Source: Filimonas sp. (GTDB lineage Bacteria; Bacteroidota; Bacteroidia; Chitinophagales; Chitinophagaceae). From it: DNA of 64,000 nucleotides. The notes under the pieces were generated by a model. It made no database searches. It saw nothing but the letters and a program-made list of their open reading frames with translations, and was not told the origin of the DNA. Positions 32,986-42,698 of this stretch are shown here, in pieces. The DNA is taken from contig JAFKHH010000011.1 of NCBI GenBank assembly GCA_017306865.1, positions 868,001-932,000 of the forward strand, given 5' to 3'. The number at the start of each line of letters is the position of its first letter. The first letter of the stretch is position 1. A program made the position numbers and the translations under genes.

Positions 32986-33783
32986 ATGGATATAAAGCAT
33001 ATTTTTACGCTCCAAATAAAACCTGTTGCCATTATGCTTTTTAGAGTTGTTTTAATCTTGTTTTCGTCAGCCTTTTTCTTATTATCCTCATTCCGTGTGT
33101 ACGCGCAGACGCAGAATCATTTTTCCGGCTGGGCTGCATTGTTCGGGTCATTTAAGCTGAATAATAAATTCAGTATTCATTTTGACGGACAGGTAAGAAG
33201 TTCGGATAAATGGCAGGAAGTACAAACGGTACTGATCAGGCCAGGGCTTCATTACCAGGTGAAAAAAAATCAACTGGCTACAGTCGGTTATGCCTACGTA
33301 GGTCACCACAGGCGCATTGCAGATGTAAGTGGTTGGGGGCCTGAACATCGTATATGGGAGCAATATATCATTAATCAACGTTTTCCTGTTCTTGAGCGCT
33401 CCAGCTCATTTCAGCATCGTTTCCGTTTGGAGCAGCGCTTTATCAGTAAGAGTGTTGTAAGCAACAACAAGCTGGAAACAGATGGGCACGCTTTTGCACA
33501 ACGCTTGCGTTACTTTGCGCGCTGGGTAGTGCCATTGAAAAAGACAGCTAATTTTAAACAAGGAACATTCGTGTCGCTGCAGGATGAAGTGTTTGTGAAT
33601 ATAGGAGATGCGTCTGGCGTAAATGGGAAATTCTTTGACCAGAACAGGGCCTATGGTTCATTTGGTTATCGATTCTCTCCTAAAGCAGACCTGGAGGTTG
33701 GTTATATGAACCAGTTTGTTGCAGGCCGCGCAAATAATACGAGCAATAATATTTTGCAACTTGCAGGATACCTGAGGTTGTAG
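32986..33783 (+). CDS. DUF2490 outer-membrane protein
   Basis: The 265-residue protein has a long signal region (hydrophobic residues 17-39, cleavage after VYAQ or near it) and the DUF2490 barrel pattern. Landmarks are FSGWAALFGSFKLNNKFSIHFDGQVR, HRIWEQYIINQRF and a C-terminal aromatic-rich strand ending AGYLRL. DUF2490 proteins are predicted outer-membrane barrels of unknown function. It lies 15 bp behind four regulator genes and may be their effector or a target. The stop TAG is directly followed by a dispersed repeat. Confidence 0.82.
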   Translation: MDIKHIFTLQIKPVAIMLFRVVLILFSSAFFLLSSFRVYAQTQNHFSGWAALFGSFKLNNKFSIHFDGQVRSSDKWQEVQTVLIRPGLHYQVKKNQLATVGYAYVGHHRRIADVSGWGPEHRIWEQYIINQRFPVLERSSSFQHRFRLEQRFISKSVVSNNKLETDGHAFAQRLRYFARWVVPLKKTANFKQGTFVSLQDEVFVNIGDASGVNGKFFDQNRAYGSFGYRFSPKADLEVGYMNQFVAGRANNTSNNILQLAGYLRL

Positions 33784-33895
33784 GATTTGAGATTTGAAAT
33801 TTCAAATTCGAAATAAATAGAGGCAGCTACAAAAAGTAGCTGCCTCTATTTATTAAAGTAATATCAAATCTTAAATTTCAAATCTCAAATTTCCC
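33784..33895. repeat. ATTTGAGATTTGAAATTTC repeats around a terminator
   Basis: GATTTGAGATTTGAAATTTC (33784-33803) begins directly after the DUF2490 stop, and a copy in the other orientation (ATTTCAAATCTCAAATTT) lies near 33875. Between them a perfect 16-bp stem with GAGGCAGCTAC (33815-33830) and GTAGCTGCCTC (33836-33851) forms a bidirectional terminator. Confidence 0.8.
33815..33851. terminator. Bidirectional terminator
   Basis: AAATAGAGGCAGCTAC pairs perfectly with GTAGCTGCCTCTATTT around AAAAA, between the convergent DUF2490 and OB-fold protein genes. Confidence 0.85.
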
Positions 33896-33896
33896 A

Positions 33897-34259
33897 TCAC
33901 TGTATCGCCACCTGGCTTTCTTTTTTTGCAACGATCTGCGGCTTTTCCCTGTAAAGTTGGATCTTACCTGTAACACATACTTCCTGGTTTACCAGCTTTG
34001 TTTCCGGTGCATAGGAAAATGCAGGCCTGTCTTCCTTATAAATAACAACAGTCAGCAGTTGGTTAGGAAATGCAGCGCCAATGTTGATCAGCGTTGGTCC
34101 CGATTTCGATTGCTCAAAGTATCTTGCATCAACCACTTTACCGCATACAGTAACACTGTCGCCGGCATGTTTAGCTACTTCGTCTAGCTTAATTTTCTGT
34201 TGCGCGTGTGCTGCGCTAAAAGCACCGGCAGTAAGAAGCAGAAGGAATAATTGTTTCAT
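33897..34259 (-). CDS. Secreted small protein, probably OB-fold
   Basis: The 120-residue protein has a signal peptide (cleavage after AAHA, before QQ). A beta-rich domain with HAGDSVTVCGKVVDAR, PTLINIGAAFPNQLLTVVIY and VCVTGKIQLYREKPQI follows, which is the strand pattern of small OB-fold domains of the tRNA-anti-like type. It is probably periplasmic. The ligand is unknown. Confidence 0.75.
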   Translation of the reverse strand: MKQLFLLLLTAGAFSAAHAQQKIKLDEVAKHAGDSVTVCGKVVDARYFEQSKSGPTLINIGAAFPNQLLTVVIYKEDRPAFSYAPETKLVNQEVCVTGKIQLYREKPQIVAKKESQVAIQ

Positions 34260-34368
34260 AATATTTGGAATAGTTCATGTAAGGTAGTAAAAAAGGCTGT
34301 GTCGACATAAAACTGCAATCTGCCGGATTCGTTGCGTCAAAAAATAATATTTATATATCTTACGCCCG

Positions 34369-35280
34369 ATGTTGAGAAAAGTATTTACTGACCTTGGTAA
34401 AATGTTACGTGATGCAATGAAATTGCTGCTAGCCAACGATCCTTTACGTATGGCTGGCGCTACTGCTTTTTTCAGCACATTTGCCTTACCCGCTATCTTA
34501 TTGATCGTTACGCAGATATTCGGATTGCTGCTAAACCGTCGCGATCTCAGCCGTGGTATTATTGCCCGCCTTTCTGAGATCCTTGGCCAGAATAGTGCCA
34601 GGCAGGTGGCGCTGACATGGCGCGGCTTCAGGGGTTTAGGCAGTAGCCTGCCGGCGGCTATCTTTGGTTTTATCTTCATGATCTTCGTTGCCACTACTTT
34701 GTTCAAAATAATCAAAGGGTCACTTCATCAATTATGGATGATAAAAGGGCCCGAGAAGTCTACTTTCATGTCAGGGCTTAGTGGCCGTTTACGCTCATTG
34801 TGCGTAATCCTGATTGCAGGGGTGCTGTTTCTCGCAAGCCTGGTAGCAGAAAGTTTTCGTGTTATCCTCGATACCTTCTTACAGGAAAATGTGCCAAGTG
34901 CAGCACTTTTCTTCAACGAGTTTATTACGCAGGTATTTGCCCTGGTTATCGTTACTACCTGGTTTACCATTTTATTCCGGTACCTGGCAGATGGCAAACC
35001 TTCGTGGAAAGCTGCTTTTGCGGGTGGCCTGGTAACGGGCATGCTGTTTAATTTTGGAAAAGTGGTATTGCGGTGGGCTTTGGAAAGTAGTAACCTTGGA
35101 TTATTATACGGTGCATCTGCTTCCATTGTCTTGCTCCTGCTTTTTGTATTCTACTCTGCCATCATGCTATATTATGGCGCAGCCTTTACCAGGGTATGGA
35201 GCGCCTACAGGCAACACCCGATACAGCCTATGCGCAATTCTATGTTCTACGAATTAGCTGAGATCAAAGCAGATAAATAA
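34369..35280 (+). CDS. YihY/BrkB-family membrane protein
   Basis: The 303-residue protein has six hydrophobic helices and YihY/UPF0761 landmarks: LRMAGATAFFSTFALPAIL, a long central linker, LADGKPSWKAAFAGGLVTG and ASIVLLLLFVFYSAIMLYYGA. The family sits in the inner membrane. It was once called ribonuclease BN, which is no longer accepted; the role is unknown. Confidence 0.9.
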   Translation: MLRKVFTDLGKMLRDAMKLLLANDPLRMAGATAFFSTFALPAILLIVTQIFGLLLNRRDLSRGIIARLSEILGQNSARQVALTWRGFRGLGSSLPAAIFGFIFMIFVATTLFKIIKGSLHQLWMIKGPEKSTFMSGLSGRLRSLCVILIAGVLFLASLVAESFRVILDTFLQENVPSAALFFNEFITQVFALVIVTTWFTILFRYLADGKPSWKAAFAGGLVTGMLFNFGKVVLRWALESSNLGLLYGASASIVLLLLFVFYSAIMLYYGAAFTRVWSAYRQHPIQPMRNSMFYELAEIKADK

Positions 35281-35545
35281 TACTCGTCTTACTTTAATAT
35301 GGTACTCTGTGATAAAAAGTTATATGGATGGTTGCATGTACATTAGGAAACATGCTCATCCTATTAAACAATTTATCTATGTAACAATGCAACAAGTGAA
35401 GAGAGGGCAATTGAGCCGGTTATATAATAATTTAATCATATTGCAATTCAATAATTTTTTTTAAAATACTTACTACTGGGTATTGTCCGCGTATGGCCGG
35501 TGCAGCATATTTGCAAAAGCGTTTCACGTAATTAATTATTATACA

Positions 35546-35761
35546 ATGTCCCAAAATCCTGTACCCGTAAAAACAACCCTTAGTACCCGGGAAATAGATG
35601 TACTGCGTCTTTTAATTGAAGGAAATAAAAGTAGAGAGATCGGCAACAAACTTGGCATAAGCGAATTAACTGTGCAAACGCATCGCCGAAATATGATGCG
35701 AAAATTAGATGTGAATTTCGCAGGGCTGATCGCGTGGGGAATAAGGCATAAGGTAGCATGA
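35546..35761 (+). CDS. Small LuxR-type HTH protein
   Basis: Starting at ATG 35546, the 71-residue protein is little more than a LuxR/NarL HTH domain: LSTREIDVLRLLIEGNKSRE, then IGISELTVQTHRRNMMRKLDV. It lacks a receiver or ligand domain, like GerE-type stand-alone regulators or a fragment of a larger regulator. A TTG at 35483 would add 21 residues without family character. The stop codon lies at the edge of an ATTTGAAATTTGAG repeat. Confidence 0.85.
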   Translation: MSQNPVPVKTTLSTREIDVLRLLIEGNKSREIGNKLGISELTVQTHRRNMMRKLDVNFAGLIAWGIRHKVA

Positions 35762-36166
35762 TTTGAAATTTGAGATTTGAAATTTCAAATTGTGGTTGCA
35801 TATTAATTCATTTCAAATCTGGAATATCTAATCTCAAATTAAAAAGGCTCCCTGTAGAAACAAGGAGCCTAGCTTGTGTATGGAAAAATAACTGCCTAAA
35901 ACGACTGCGTATAAGCTCTTATAATTTTAGACAGTCAGAAAATGTTTCAATGGGTTTCATTGTTTCAAAAAATGAGTTTCATAAATGAGAAACGGTTTGA
36001 ATTAATCGTTTTTGATACCAGCTAAGGCATTTCATGGCATCTTCGTTGCGTCGCATTTCTTTCATCTGTAGTATTTTAGGGCAACAAGTGCGCTGTATAA
36101 CAAATGTTTTTTAATTAATTCAAACAGCTTCTGAAACTTGTAAACTTTGAAACTGCTGAAACTTTT
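35762..36166. repeat. Repeat-rich intergenic region
   Basis: No gene is supported in these 405 bp. ATTTGAGATTTGAAATTTC copies lie at about 35768-35790 and, inverted, at 35810-35840. A terminator (AGGCTCC..GGAGCCT) is at 35845-35870. GTTTCA-type units (TGTTTCAATGGGTTTCATTG near 35942) fill 35935-36000, and AACTTTGAAACTGCTGAAAC near 36138 leads into the SusD stop. Confidence 0.7.
35845..35870. terminator. Terminator hairpin
   Basis: AGGCTCC-C-TGT pairs with ACA-A-GGAGCCT with one internal mismatch. It is A-rich on the left and lies behind the LuxR-type gene. Confidence 0.6.
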
Positions 36167-37888
36167 TTAGAACCATCCTACGTTTTGCGTATAGACAGGG
36201 CCTGTTGTTACAGCATCTATCTGCGCTTGTGGAATCGGTCTTAGTTCATGTTTGTTTGCCTTAATATTAGGAGCCGCCTCTTTATTGTGCAGGCGTACAC
36301 GATTGATTAATGTTTGTGTTCTTGCCAGGTCAAACCATCTCAGGTTTTCACCATACAACTCTCTTGTACGTTCATCCAGTATAAAGTCTAGCGTAACATC
36401 TGCCGCTGTAATGTCCATGGCTGCAACATTACCGCCCGGGTAGGCAGCTCTTTCACGTACTGCATTAATGTAAGGAACAGCATCCGCAGCGCGCCCATCT
36501 TTTAACAAGGCTTCTGCTGCAATCAGGTATGTTTCAGCTAAGCGGTATATAATGATCGGCCTGATAGATGGAGAGTTCATATCCGGTCTTTTCGTATCAA
36601 AGAACTTAGTTACGGTTGGAGACAACTTATTATCATACTTACGCGGAGGTATAAGCCAGTAAGTAGCAGCATTGATCTTGGCATCGCTTGCATCTGTGCC
36701 AGGCATATAGATACAAGTATCACCGTATTTAAATTTAGGTTGTCCTGATTGCGCGCCTGCCGGAGCGCCTGCTGGTAATGGCGTAGGCCATACCGGAATA
36801 TTATTGGCGTTGTTGCTATACCATACTGTCTGGAATGTCTTGTTATAACGCTTGTCGTTGCTCTTTTCCTTAAACGCCGTGTCGTATGCCCATGCAGTAG
36901 GGACCAACCTTATGTAAGGGCGTCCGTAAAATACGTCACGCTGCATACCGCCTTTGTTTTCATACTGTGGTACATACAAATGGCAAAGCAAGTTATCCGG
37001 GCCACTGTTGTTTTGCGTGGCAGAGCCATTATAGGCAAGGTTAGATGTGTGCTGTACGGTCCACAACACCTCGCTGTTTGCTTCATTGCCTTCTGCAAAT
37101 ACTTTTGCAAAATCATCCTGCAAAGCAAGTCCAAGTGCATTACGGTTACTGATCAGGTCAATGGCAACTGTATATGCATTTTTAAAATCATCTGCCAGTG
37201 CTGCTTTAGACCAGCCTCTTGTCAGGTACACTTTAGCCAGCAGGTGTTTTGCAGCAGCGCCTGTTGCTTTGCCCGGCAGTACATTCGCTACTGTTGGGGT
37301 AGGAGGTAGTGCCACAATAGCATCTTTCAGGTCTTGCACTATGGCAGCGTACACGTCTGCCAGTGGTGCGCGGTTGGCAGATGTGGTTGGGTTAGAAGAG
37401 AAATGAAGATTCAGCGTAACGTCGCCCCAGAACTGTGCAAGAATGAAATAATATTGTGCGCGAAGGAATTTACATTCACCTATCAGTCTTGCTTTAGATA
37501 TGGAATCTATACCTGTGGTAACCTTAGGTGCAAAGTCAATTACTGCATTGCACGTATTGATGTAAGTATAGCAATAGCGCCACACATTGTTTACATTACC
37601 AAATGATGTGTTGTAGTTAGAGTTGTAAGAAGTAATATTACCATCACCATCCACACCTTTCAGAAATTCATCTGTACCAGCATTTGTCAGGTTGAAAAAA
37701 TCCTGTGGCCCCCACAGCATCCTGTTGCCTGCATAAGAAGCATCCGTGCTGGCAATTAAACCTTGGGCAGTGCTGAGAAATTCCGGTGTAAGCGTAGAGT
37801 GCGGGGCTTCCACCAGTTTTTTATTACAAGCGCTTGCAAGCATAGCAACAGACAGGCAAGCTGCAATAATGTTATATATCTTTTTCAT
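36167..37888 (-). CDS. SusD/RagB-family nutrient-binding lipoprotein
   Basis: The 573-residue lipoprotein (lipobox LASAC) has the SusD fold: N-terminal LVEAPHSTLTPEF, TPR-like helices with KARLIGECKFLRAQYYFILAQ, and C-terminal LIAAEALLKDGRAADAVPYIN and LDFILDERTRELYGENLRWFDL. It caps the SusC transporter on the outer face and binds the glycan or other nutrient. The gene lies 24 bp behind susC. ATG 37888 is preferred over TTG 37912. The substrate cannot be inferred since no degradative enzyme is adjacent. Confidence 0.95.
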   Translation of the reverse strand: MKKIYNIIAACLSVAMLASACNKKLVEAPHSTLTPEFLSTAQGLIASTDASYAGNRMLWGPQDFFNLTNAGTDEFLKGVDGDGNITSYNSNYNTSFGNVNNVWRYCYTYINTCNAVIDFAPKVTTGIDSISKARLIGECKFLRAQYYFILAQFWGDVTLNLHFSSNPTTSANRAPLADVYAAIVQDLKDAIVALPPTPTVANVLPGKATGAAAKHLLAKVYLTRGWSKAALADDFKNAYTVAIDLISNRNALGLALQDDFAKVFAEGNEANSEVLWTVQHTSNLAYNGSATQNNSGPDNLLCHLYVPQYENKGGMQRDVFYGRPYIRLVPTAWAYDTAFKEKSNDKRYNKTFQTVWYSNNANNIPVWPTPLPAGAPAGAQSGQPKFKYGDTCIYMPGTDASDAKINAATYWLIPPRKYDNKLSPTVTKFFDTKRPDMNSPSIRPIIIYRLAETYLIAAEALLKDGRAADAVPYINAVRERAAYPGGNVAAMDITAADVTLDFILDERTRELYGENLRWFDLARTQTLINRVRLHNKEAAPNIKANKHELRPIPQAQIDAVTTGPVYTQNVGWF

Positions 37889-37912
37889 GATTTTCTTTTT
37901 CCTTGTTCTCAA

Positions 37913-40900
37913 TTAAAATGACAGGTTTACGCCAAATATCATAGACCATGTAGGTGGCGTATCTACATCCAGCGTGCCCGCTGTTTCAGGATCAAGCCCG
38001 TTGAACTTGTTCACATAAGGAGAGAACAATACAAATGGGTTTTGTGCTGTAGTGTACACACGCAATGATTTTGCACCTATCTTCTTAGCTGCATTTGGTG
38101 AGAAAGTGTACCCCATGCTTAAGCTGCGGATCTTTAGGTAAGTCGCATCAAAGTAGCTGAGCAGGGAAACGTTTGGTGTATTTGTTTGTCCGTGGTTTGG
38201 TCTTGGATAATAGTTCTCGTGGTTATCCGGCGTCCAGTAGCGTACATTCAGGTTGTTGTAGTTGCCCTGGAATGTATTGATGAAACTACCGCTCTGGTAG
38301 ATCCTGCTAGCCATTAAACCACCCACACGTGCAAACATAACCACTGTGAAGTCGAACCCGCGGTAAGTGAAACGGTTGGTCATGCCACCTTCCCATTTAG
38401 GCTGGTTAGAGCCCAATATTACACGGTCGTCTGTTGTAAACAATGAGTCACCGTTTACATCTGCATACCTGATCTGCCCGATCACAGAGTTAGCGCCAGT
38501 AATAGTAAGGCCACCTCTTTTAGCTACGGCAGAGTCTTCTTTTGTATTCTGCCAGATGCCTGCGCGTTTGTAATCGAAAATGGGATCTATCGGGTAGCCT
38601 ACAAAGCGATTGTTGGTAATATCTCTTGTTACGCCATTGGAAAGTTCTGTGATCTTACCCCTGTTGATAAATATATTCAGGTCAGTGCTCCAGCTAAAGC
38701 CACCAGGCTTCTTTGCCTCCACGTTTACACTGCTGATGTGTAACTCAATACCCTTGTTTTCTGTTTTACCCACATTGTTTGCATAAGAGTTTACAATGCC
38801 CGAAGTGATCGGCAATGTTTGAGGAAGCAGGAGTGAGTTTGTTTTTATATAATAAAAATCCAATGCACCAGTCAGGCGCGCATTAAATAAGCCGAAGTCT
38901 ACACCAAGGTTAAGCGTAGAAGTGTACTCCCATGTAAGGTTAGGATTAGGCGCATTAGTAAAGTACGCGGCTGTGGTAACTACGTTGCCACCATAGTTGT
39001 ATGTGATGGGGCTTAATGCACCTAATGTCTGGTATGGATTGATCGCCGCATTACCTACTGTACCATAGCTTGCTCTCAGCTTAAGTGCAGATACTGCTTT
39101 TGCACGCTCCATAAAACTTTCTTTCTGAATGTTCCATGCCAGTGCCGCAGACGGAAATACATGATACTTATTGCCCGGTGCAAGTACGGATGAGCCGTCC
39201 GACCTTACGGTAAATGTTGCCATGTATTTATCGTTCCATGCATAGTTTACACGGCCCATGTAGGAAAGAATGTCCCATTTGGTATAAGAGCCGCTGCCTT
39301 TTGTGCTGGAACCATATTGCGGGTTATAGTATTGCAGGTTGTCCGATGGCAGTGCAAAATAGGAGAAGGTAGTGTACTGACCTTCCTGCTCTTGTATACT
39401 GTATAGCCCTGTGAAGTTGATCCTGTGTTTACCAAATGTTTTGTCATAAGTCAACAGGTTTTCCAACGTATAGCTAGTAGTAAAGCGGCTATCGTTCCTG
39501 CCTGCGCTTTGTCCATTGTTTGCAAGGCTTTTAGTTGTTTGTTGTCCAAAGAAACTGCCATACGTATCGTTGCGGATCTCTGCACCGGCATTCAACCTGT
39601 ATTTTAATCCTTTTGCAAGAGAAGCTTCTATATATGCAGTACTGAATGTGCCAAGTCTTCTTCTTGTCTCAACAACCTGTCCATCTATAAAATCTGCTAG
39701 CGGGTTGTACACCTGGTTAGCGCTGCCCGGCACAAAGCCAATGATCAGGTTACCCTTGCTATCATACGGTGACGAAAGCGGGCTTGCGCGCAGCGCCTGT
39801 CCCATTGGGTTAGAGTTTTCACCCTGTGTAATTGTATAAGTGTTTAACGAGCTGACACCTACTTTGAAATATTTGCCTAGCTGCTGGTCTACGGAAGCTT
39901 TTACAGAGTAACGCTCAAATGATTGTCCCGGATATACACCAGTCTCTTTATAATAGCCGCCTGATATGGCATATTGCGTAATATCATTGCCGCCCGATAC
40001 GCCGATCTGTTGGTTCAGCATCAGCCCCGTTTTGTACAGCAACTTTTGCCAGTCTGTGCTACGGCCGGTTTTTACACCTTCCACTTCTTCTACAGCAAAC
40101 GTGCCGTCTGTATAGAACAAAGGATCATCTACACTTTTGTAAGTGCCCGGCGTTTGAGCATTAAAGAACGCCCATCTTTTGAACAGGTCATATTGCGAAC
40201 CATTCATAATGTCATATTCGCCCAGTGGTTTTACAAAGCCCGCATATCCACTGTAGCTAACCACAGGTTTATTGTTGCGTCCCCTTTTGGTGCTTACAAG
40301 TATAACACCATTTGCAGCGCGGGAACCGTAAATAGCTGTTGCAGATGCATCTTTCAATACATCTACCGCTACTATATCATCCGTATTCAGGTCGTTCAGG
40401 TCGCCATTGAATGGAATACCATCTACAATGAACAATGGATCGTTGGTAGCAAGCAACGAACGCTTGCCCCTGATCAGTATATTAGGTTTAGCGCCCGGAT
40501 GGCTATTGCCACCGCTTTTTTGAACATCAATACCTGCACCTTGTCCCTGCAAAGCCTGCCCCAGGTTGGCAACAGGTACATCTCTCAGTGCTTTTTCGTT
40601 AATAGAAGTAATAGAACCTGTCACATCAGATTTTTTCTGCTTGCCATAACCCACTACTATTACTTCATCCAGCTTAGACTCAGGTTTAGCCGCCAGTTGT
40701 ACAAAAACGGTTGCATGCGTGCCAGGTTTTACCTCCTGTGGTATATAGCCAAGTGAGTTGATCACCAGCGTGGCATTAACGGAAGGCACGCCTATTTTAA
40801 AAGCGCCATTATCATCTGTAGTAACCCCCTTGTTACTGCCTTTAAGTGTTACGGATACGCCTGCCAGCGGCAGGTTGTTCTGGTCGGTAACACGGCCGGT

Positions 40901-41350
40901 AACCACAACAGATGTGTCAGCCATATTTGCGCTTTGCATTTGAAAAGCGTAATTATTGTCTGCTTCTTTACTGCTCTCTTTTTTAGAAATAATGATACGT
41001 GTGCCATTTTGCTCATACGTAAAATGGTTAGGTTGCAGCAGTTTTGTAAGAAGCTCGTCCAGGCTCATACCTGTGGCATCCAGTGAAATGCCCTCTATTT
41101 CTTTTACCTGCGATGAGTTGTACAGGAAGCGGAATGTAGTAATGGTTTCGATGCGTTTTAGCACCTTATCAAGCCGTTCGTTGTTTACAACAAGGTTGAC
41201 TTTTACTTCAGACAGTTTTTGTGCGTTGCCGTTCTTAGCCAGCAATGTCAGGGACGTAAGACAGATTATGACAGCAACAATTAGAGAGTACTTCATAAGT
41301 CTAGATAGCATTTGGGTATATGGCACAATCGCACCCGTAAATTTTTTCAT
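37913..41350 (-). CDS. SusC/RagA TonB-dependent outer-membrane transporter with STN domain
   Basis: The 1145-residue protein starts with a signal anchor, then an STN domain (about 50-130, with LSEVKVNLVVNNERLDKVL) that contacts the FecR anti-sigma factor. A carboxypeptidase-D-like domain (about 150-230, TGRVTDQNNLPLAGVSV) and a TonB plug (ILIRGKRSLLATNDPLFIVD, AIYGSRAANGVILVSTKRG) follow. A large beta-barrel ends in FGVNLSF. Together with SusD it imports a large substrate. The STN domain and the adjacent FecR and sigma genes mark an induced, trans-envelope signalling system. Confidence 0.96.
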   Translation of the reverse strand: MKKFTGAIVPYTQMLSRLMKYSLIVAVIICLTSLTLLAKNGNAQKLSEVKVNLVVNNERLDKVLKRIETITTFRFLYNSSQVKEIEGISLDATGMSLDELLTKLLQPNHFTYEQNGTRIIISKKESSKEADNNYAFQMQSANMADTSVVVTGRVTDQNNLPLAGVSVTLKGSNKGVTTDDNGAFKIGVPSVNATLVINSLGYIPQEVKPGTHATVFVQLAAKPESKLDEVIVVGYGKQKKSDVTGSITSINEKALRDVPVANLGQALQGQGAGIDVQKSGGNSHPGAKPNILIRGKRSLLATNDPLFIVDGIPFNGDLNDLNTDDIVAVDVLKDASATAIYGSRAANGVILVSTKRGRNNKPVVSYSGYAGFVKPLGEYDIMNGSQYDLFKRWAFFNAQTPGTYKSVDDPLFYTDGTFAVEEVEGVKTGRSTDWQKLLYKTGLMLNQQIGVSGGNDITQYAISGGYYKETGVYPGQSFERYSVKASVDQQLGKYFKVGVSSLNTYTITQGENSNPMGQALRASPLSSPYDSKGNLIIGFVPGSANQVYNPLADFIDGQVVETRRRLGTFSTAYIEASLAKGLKYRLNAGAEIRNDTYGSFFGQQTTKSLANNGQSAGRNDSRFTTSYTLENLLTYDKTFGKHRINFTGLYSIQEQEGQYTTFSYFALPSDNLQYYNPQYGSSTKGSGSYTKWDILSYMGRVNYAWNDKYMATFTVRSDGSSVLAPGNKYHVFPSAALAWNIQKESFMERAKAVSALKLRASYGTVGNAAINPYQTLGALSPITYNYGGNVVTTAAYFTNAPNPNLTWEYTSTLNLGVDFGLFNARLTGALDFYYIKTNSLLLPQTLPITSGIVNSYANNVGKTENKGIELHISSVNVEAKKPGGFSWSTDLNIFINRGKITELSNGVTRDITNNRFVGYPIDPIFDYKRAGIWQNTKEDSAVAKRGGLTITGANSVIGQIRYADVNGDSLFTTDDRVILGSNQPKWEGGMTNRFTYRGFDFTVVMFARVGGLMASRIYQSGSFINTFQGNYNNLNVRYWTPDNHENYYPRPNHGQTNTPNVSLLSYFDATYLKIRSLSMGYTFSPNAAKKIGAKSLRVYTTAQNPFVLFSPYVNKFNGLDPETAGTLDVDTPPTWSMIFGVNLSF

Positions 41351-41427
41351 ACCTTTAGTGGGTTTATTAGTCTTTAATAAATCAGCCTTGCAACACTTAG
41401 TTTGGCGACGAAATTTGTAAGGCTGTG

Positions 41428-41454
41428 ACCGTTCTGCTTCATTGGCGGAACGGT
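41428..41454. terminator. Hairpin between fecR and susC
   Basis: ACCGTTC (41428-41434) pairs with GAACGGT (41448-41454), followed by T7 on the plus strand. On the strand of the genes the T tract precedes the stem, so it may be an attenuator-like structure or a terminator for antisense transcripts. Confidence 0.4.
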
Positions 41455-41516
41455 TTTTTTATGGACTGTTGTTTTGCATAGTTCGAATGTTATAATATTT
41501 CAGTAATCCTTATTAT

Positions 41517-42482
41517 TTATTGACATCCATTCCCGTCTATGGTAATACGCGTAGAATCCGCGTTTACGGAGAATGTAGTTTGGTTTACCTGGCTTAGTAA
41601 GCTCAATACCCTCCATAGCGATGCATCTTTTTCAAAGCTTGCCGTAAACGTGCAACGTTGAGCTGCTGCAGATTTGAAGGCAATAGCTATATTGAACTGG
41701 CGCTCCAGCGTAGCGGCAATCTCTCCATAGCTTTCCTCGGTAAAATCCAGTTGCCCTTTTGTCCACGAGAGATATTGCTCCGCCTTTACCTCTTTCAAAA
41801 CGCCCGGCTGCATATTGTTATCGCTTACATATTTTACCTGTTTGTTAGGGGTTAATATGGTTACATGCTGTTGCTGGTCTTTTACTTCTACGCGGCCTCT
41901 TATAACAGTAACGGAAGATGCTTCGCCAGGGTAAGCATGCACGTTAAATGCAGTGCCCAGTACTCTTGTAGTAAGCGAACCGGAATGTATAATAAAAGGC
42001 CTGCTGCTATCATGCGCTACATCGAAAAAAGCCTCGCCTGTAAGCGTTACCTGCCTGTCCTGTACATTGAATGTACTGGTGTAAGACAGTTTACTGTCTG
42101 CATTCAGCCATACTTTGGTGCCATCAGGTAATTGTACCAGGCGCCGTTCAGTTTTCCGCGTAGCCAACACATGGTCTTCTTTGGGTGATAAAGATTGATA
42201 TAAAAAGATGGAAGCAACAGCTAGCAAAATCACTGCGGCTGCGGTATAGAGCCAGAAAAACCTGCTCCCGTTATTTTTATTATTTCGAATGGACTGCTGC
42301 AATCGTTGCTTCATTTTCTCCTCCAGCATCTCCTCCGTGTAAGGTTCATCCGTATATACCCGTATAGTCAGATCTTTTTCATTAAAAGAATTGTACCAGT
42401 CATCCAGTTGTTTTTTCTCGGCTTCCGTAGCTTTTTCATCAAAATAGTTCTTCATCAGGCGAGATAATTCTTCCTGTGTCAT
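41517..42482 (-). CDS. FecR-family anti-sigma factor
   Basis: The 321-residue protein has a cytoplasmic N-terminus (MTQEELSRLMKNYFDEKATEAEK) and one membrane helix (about 93-112). A periplasmic FecR domain (about 120-215: RLVQLPDGTKVWLNADSKLSY, LTGEAFFDVAHDSSRPF, VLGTAFNVHAY) and a DUF4974 C-terminal domain that should meet the SusC STN domain follow. It controls the ECF sigma factor encoded upstream. Confidence 0.95.
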   Translation of the reverse strand: MTQEELSRLMKNYFDEKATEAEKKQLDDWYNSFNEKDLTIRVYTDEPYTEEMLEEKMKQRLQQSIRNNKNNGSRFFWLYTAAAVILLAVASIFLYQSLSPKEDHVLATRKTERRLVQLPDGTKVWLNADSKLSYTSTFNVQDRQVTLTGEAFFDVAHDSSRPFIIHSGSLTTRVLGTAFNVHAYPGEASSVTVIRGRVEVKDQQQHVTILTPNKQVKYVSDNNMQPGVLKEVKAEQYLSWTKGQLDFTEESYGEIAATLERQFNIAIAFKSAAAQRCTFTASFEKDASLWRVLSLLSQVNQTTFSVNADSTRITIDGNGCQ

Positions 42483-42575
42483 AAGCGTTGGGATAGATTT
42501 ATACTATATAAGTGTAGAAAAAGGAGGGATACCCCACCATGCAGCAAAAAAAGTTTTAAGTATGAAGCTGAGTGG

Positions 42576-42698
42576 GATGTACGATGTTAGATGTACGATG
42601 TAAAGAGGCTTTCTCTGCGCTCTTTGTGTATTCTTTGCGGTCTTTGCGATACTTATGAAAACTCTTGGTGTTGCTTAGTGTCTTTATGTCTTGGTGGC
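42576..42698. repeat. Dispersed repeat between sigma and fecR genes
   Basis: GATGTACGATGTTAGATGTA (from 42576) and then TTCTTTGCGGTCTTTGCGAT (from 42631) recur in the same order and orientation at 43388-43421 and about 43510-43556, on the other side of the sigma gene. The first 34 bp differ at two positions. Confidence 0.75.

Noticed and set aside
39974-40756. 260-codon open frame on the plus strand
   Set aside because: It is antisense to susC, whose domains are unmistakable on the other strand.
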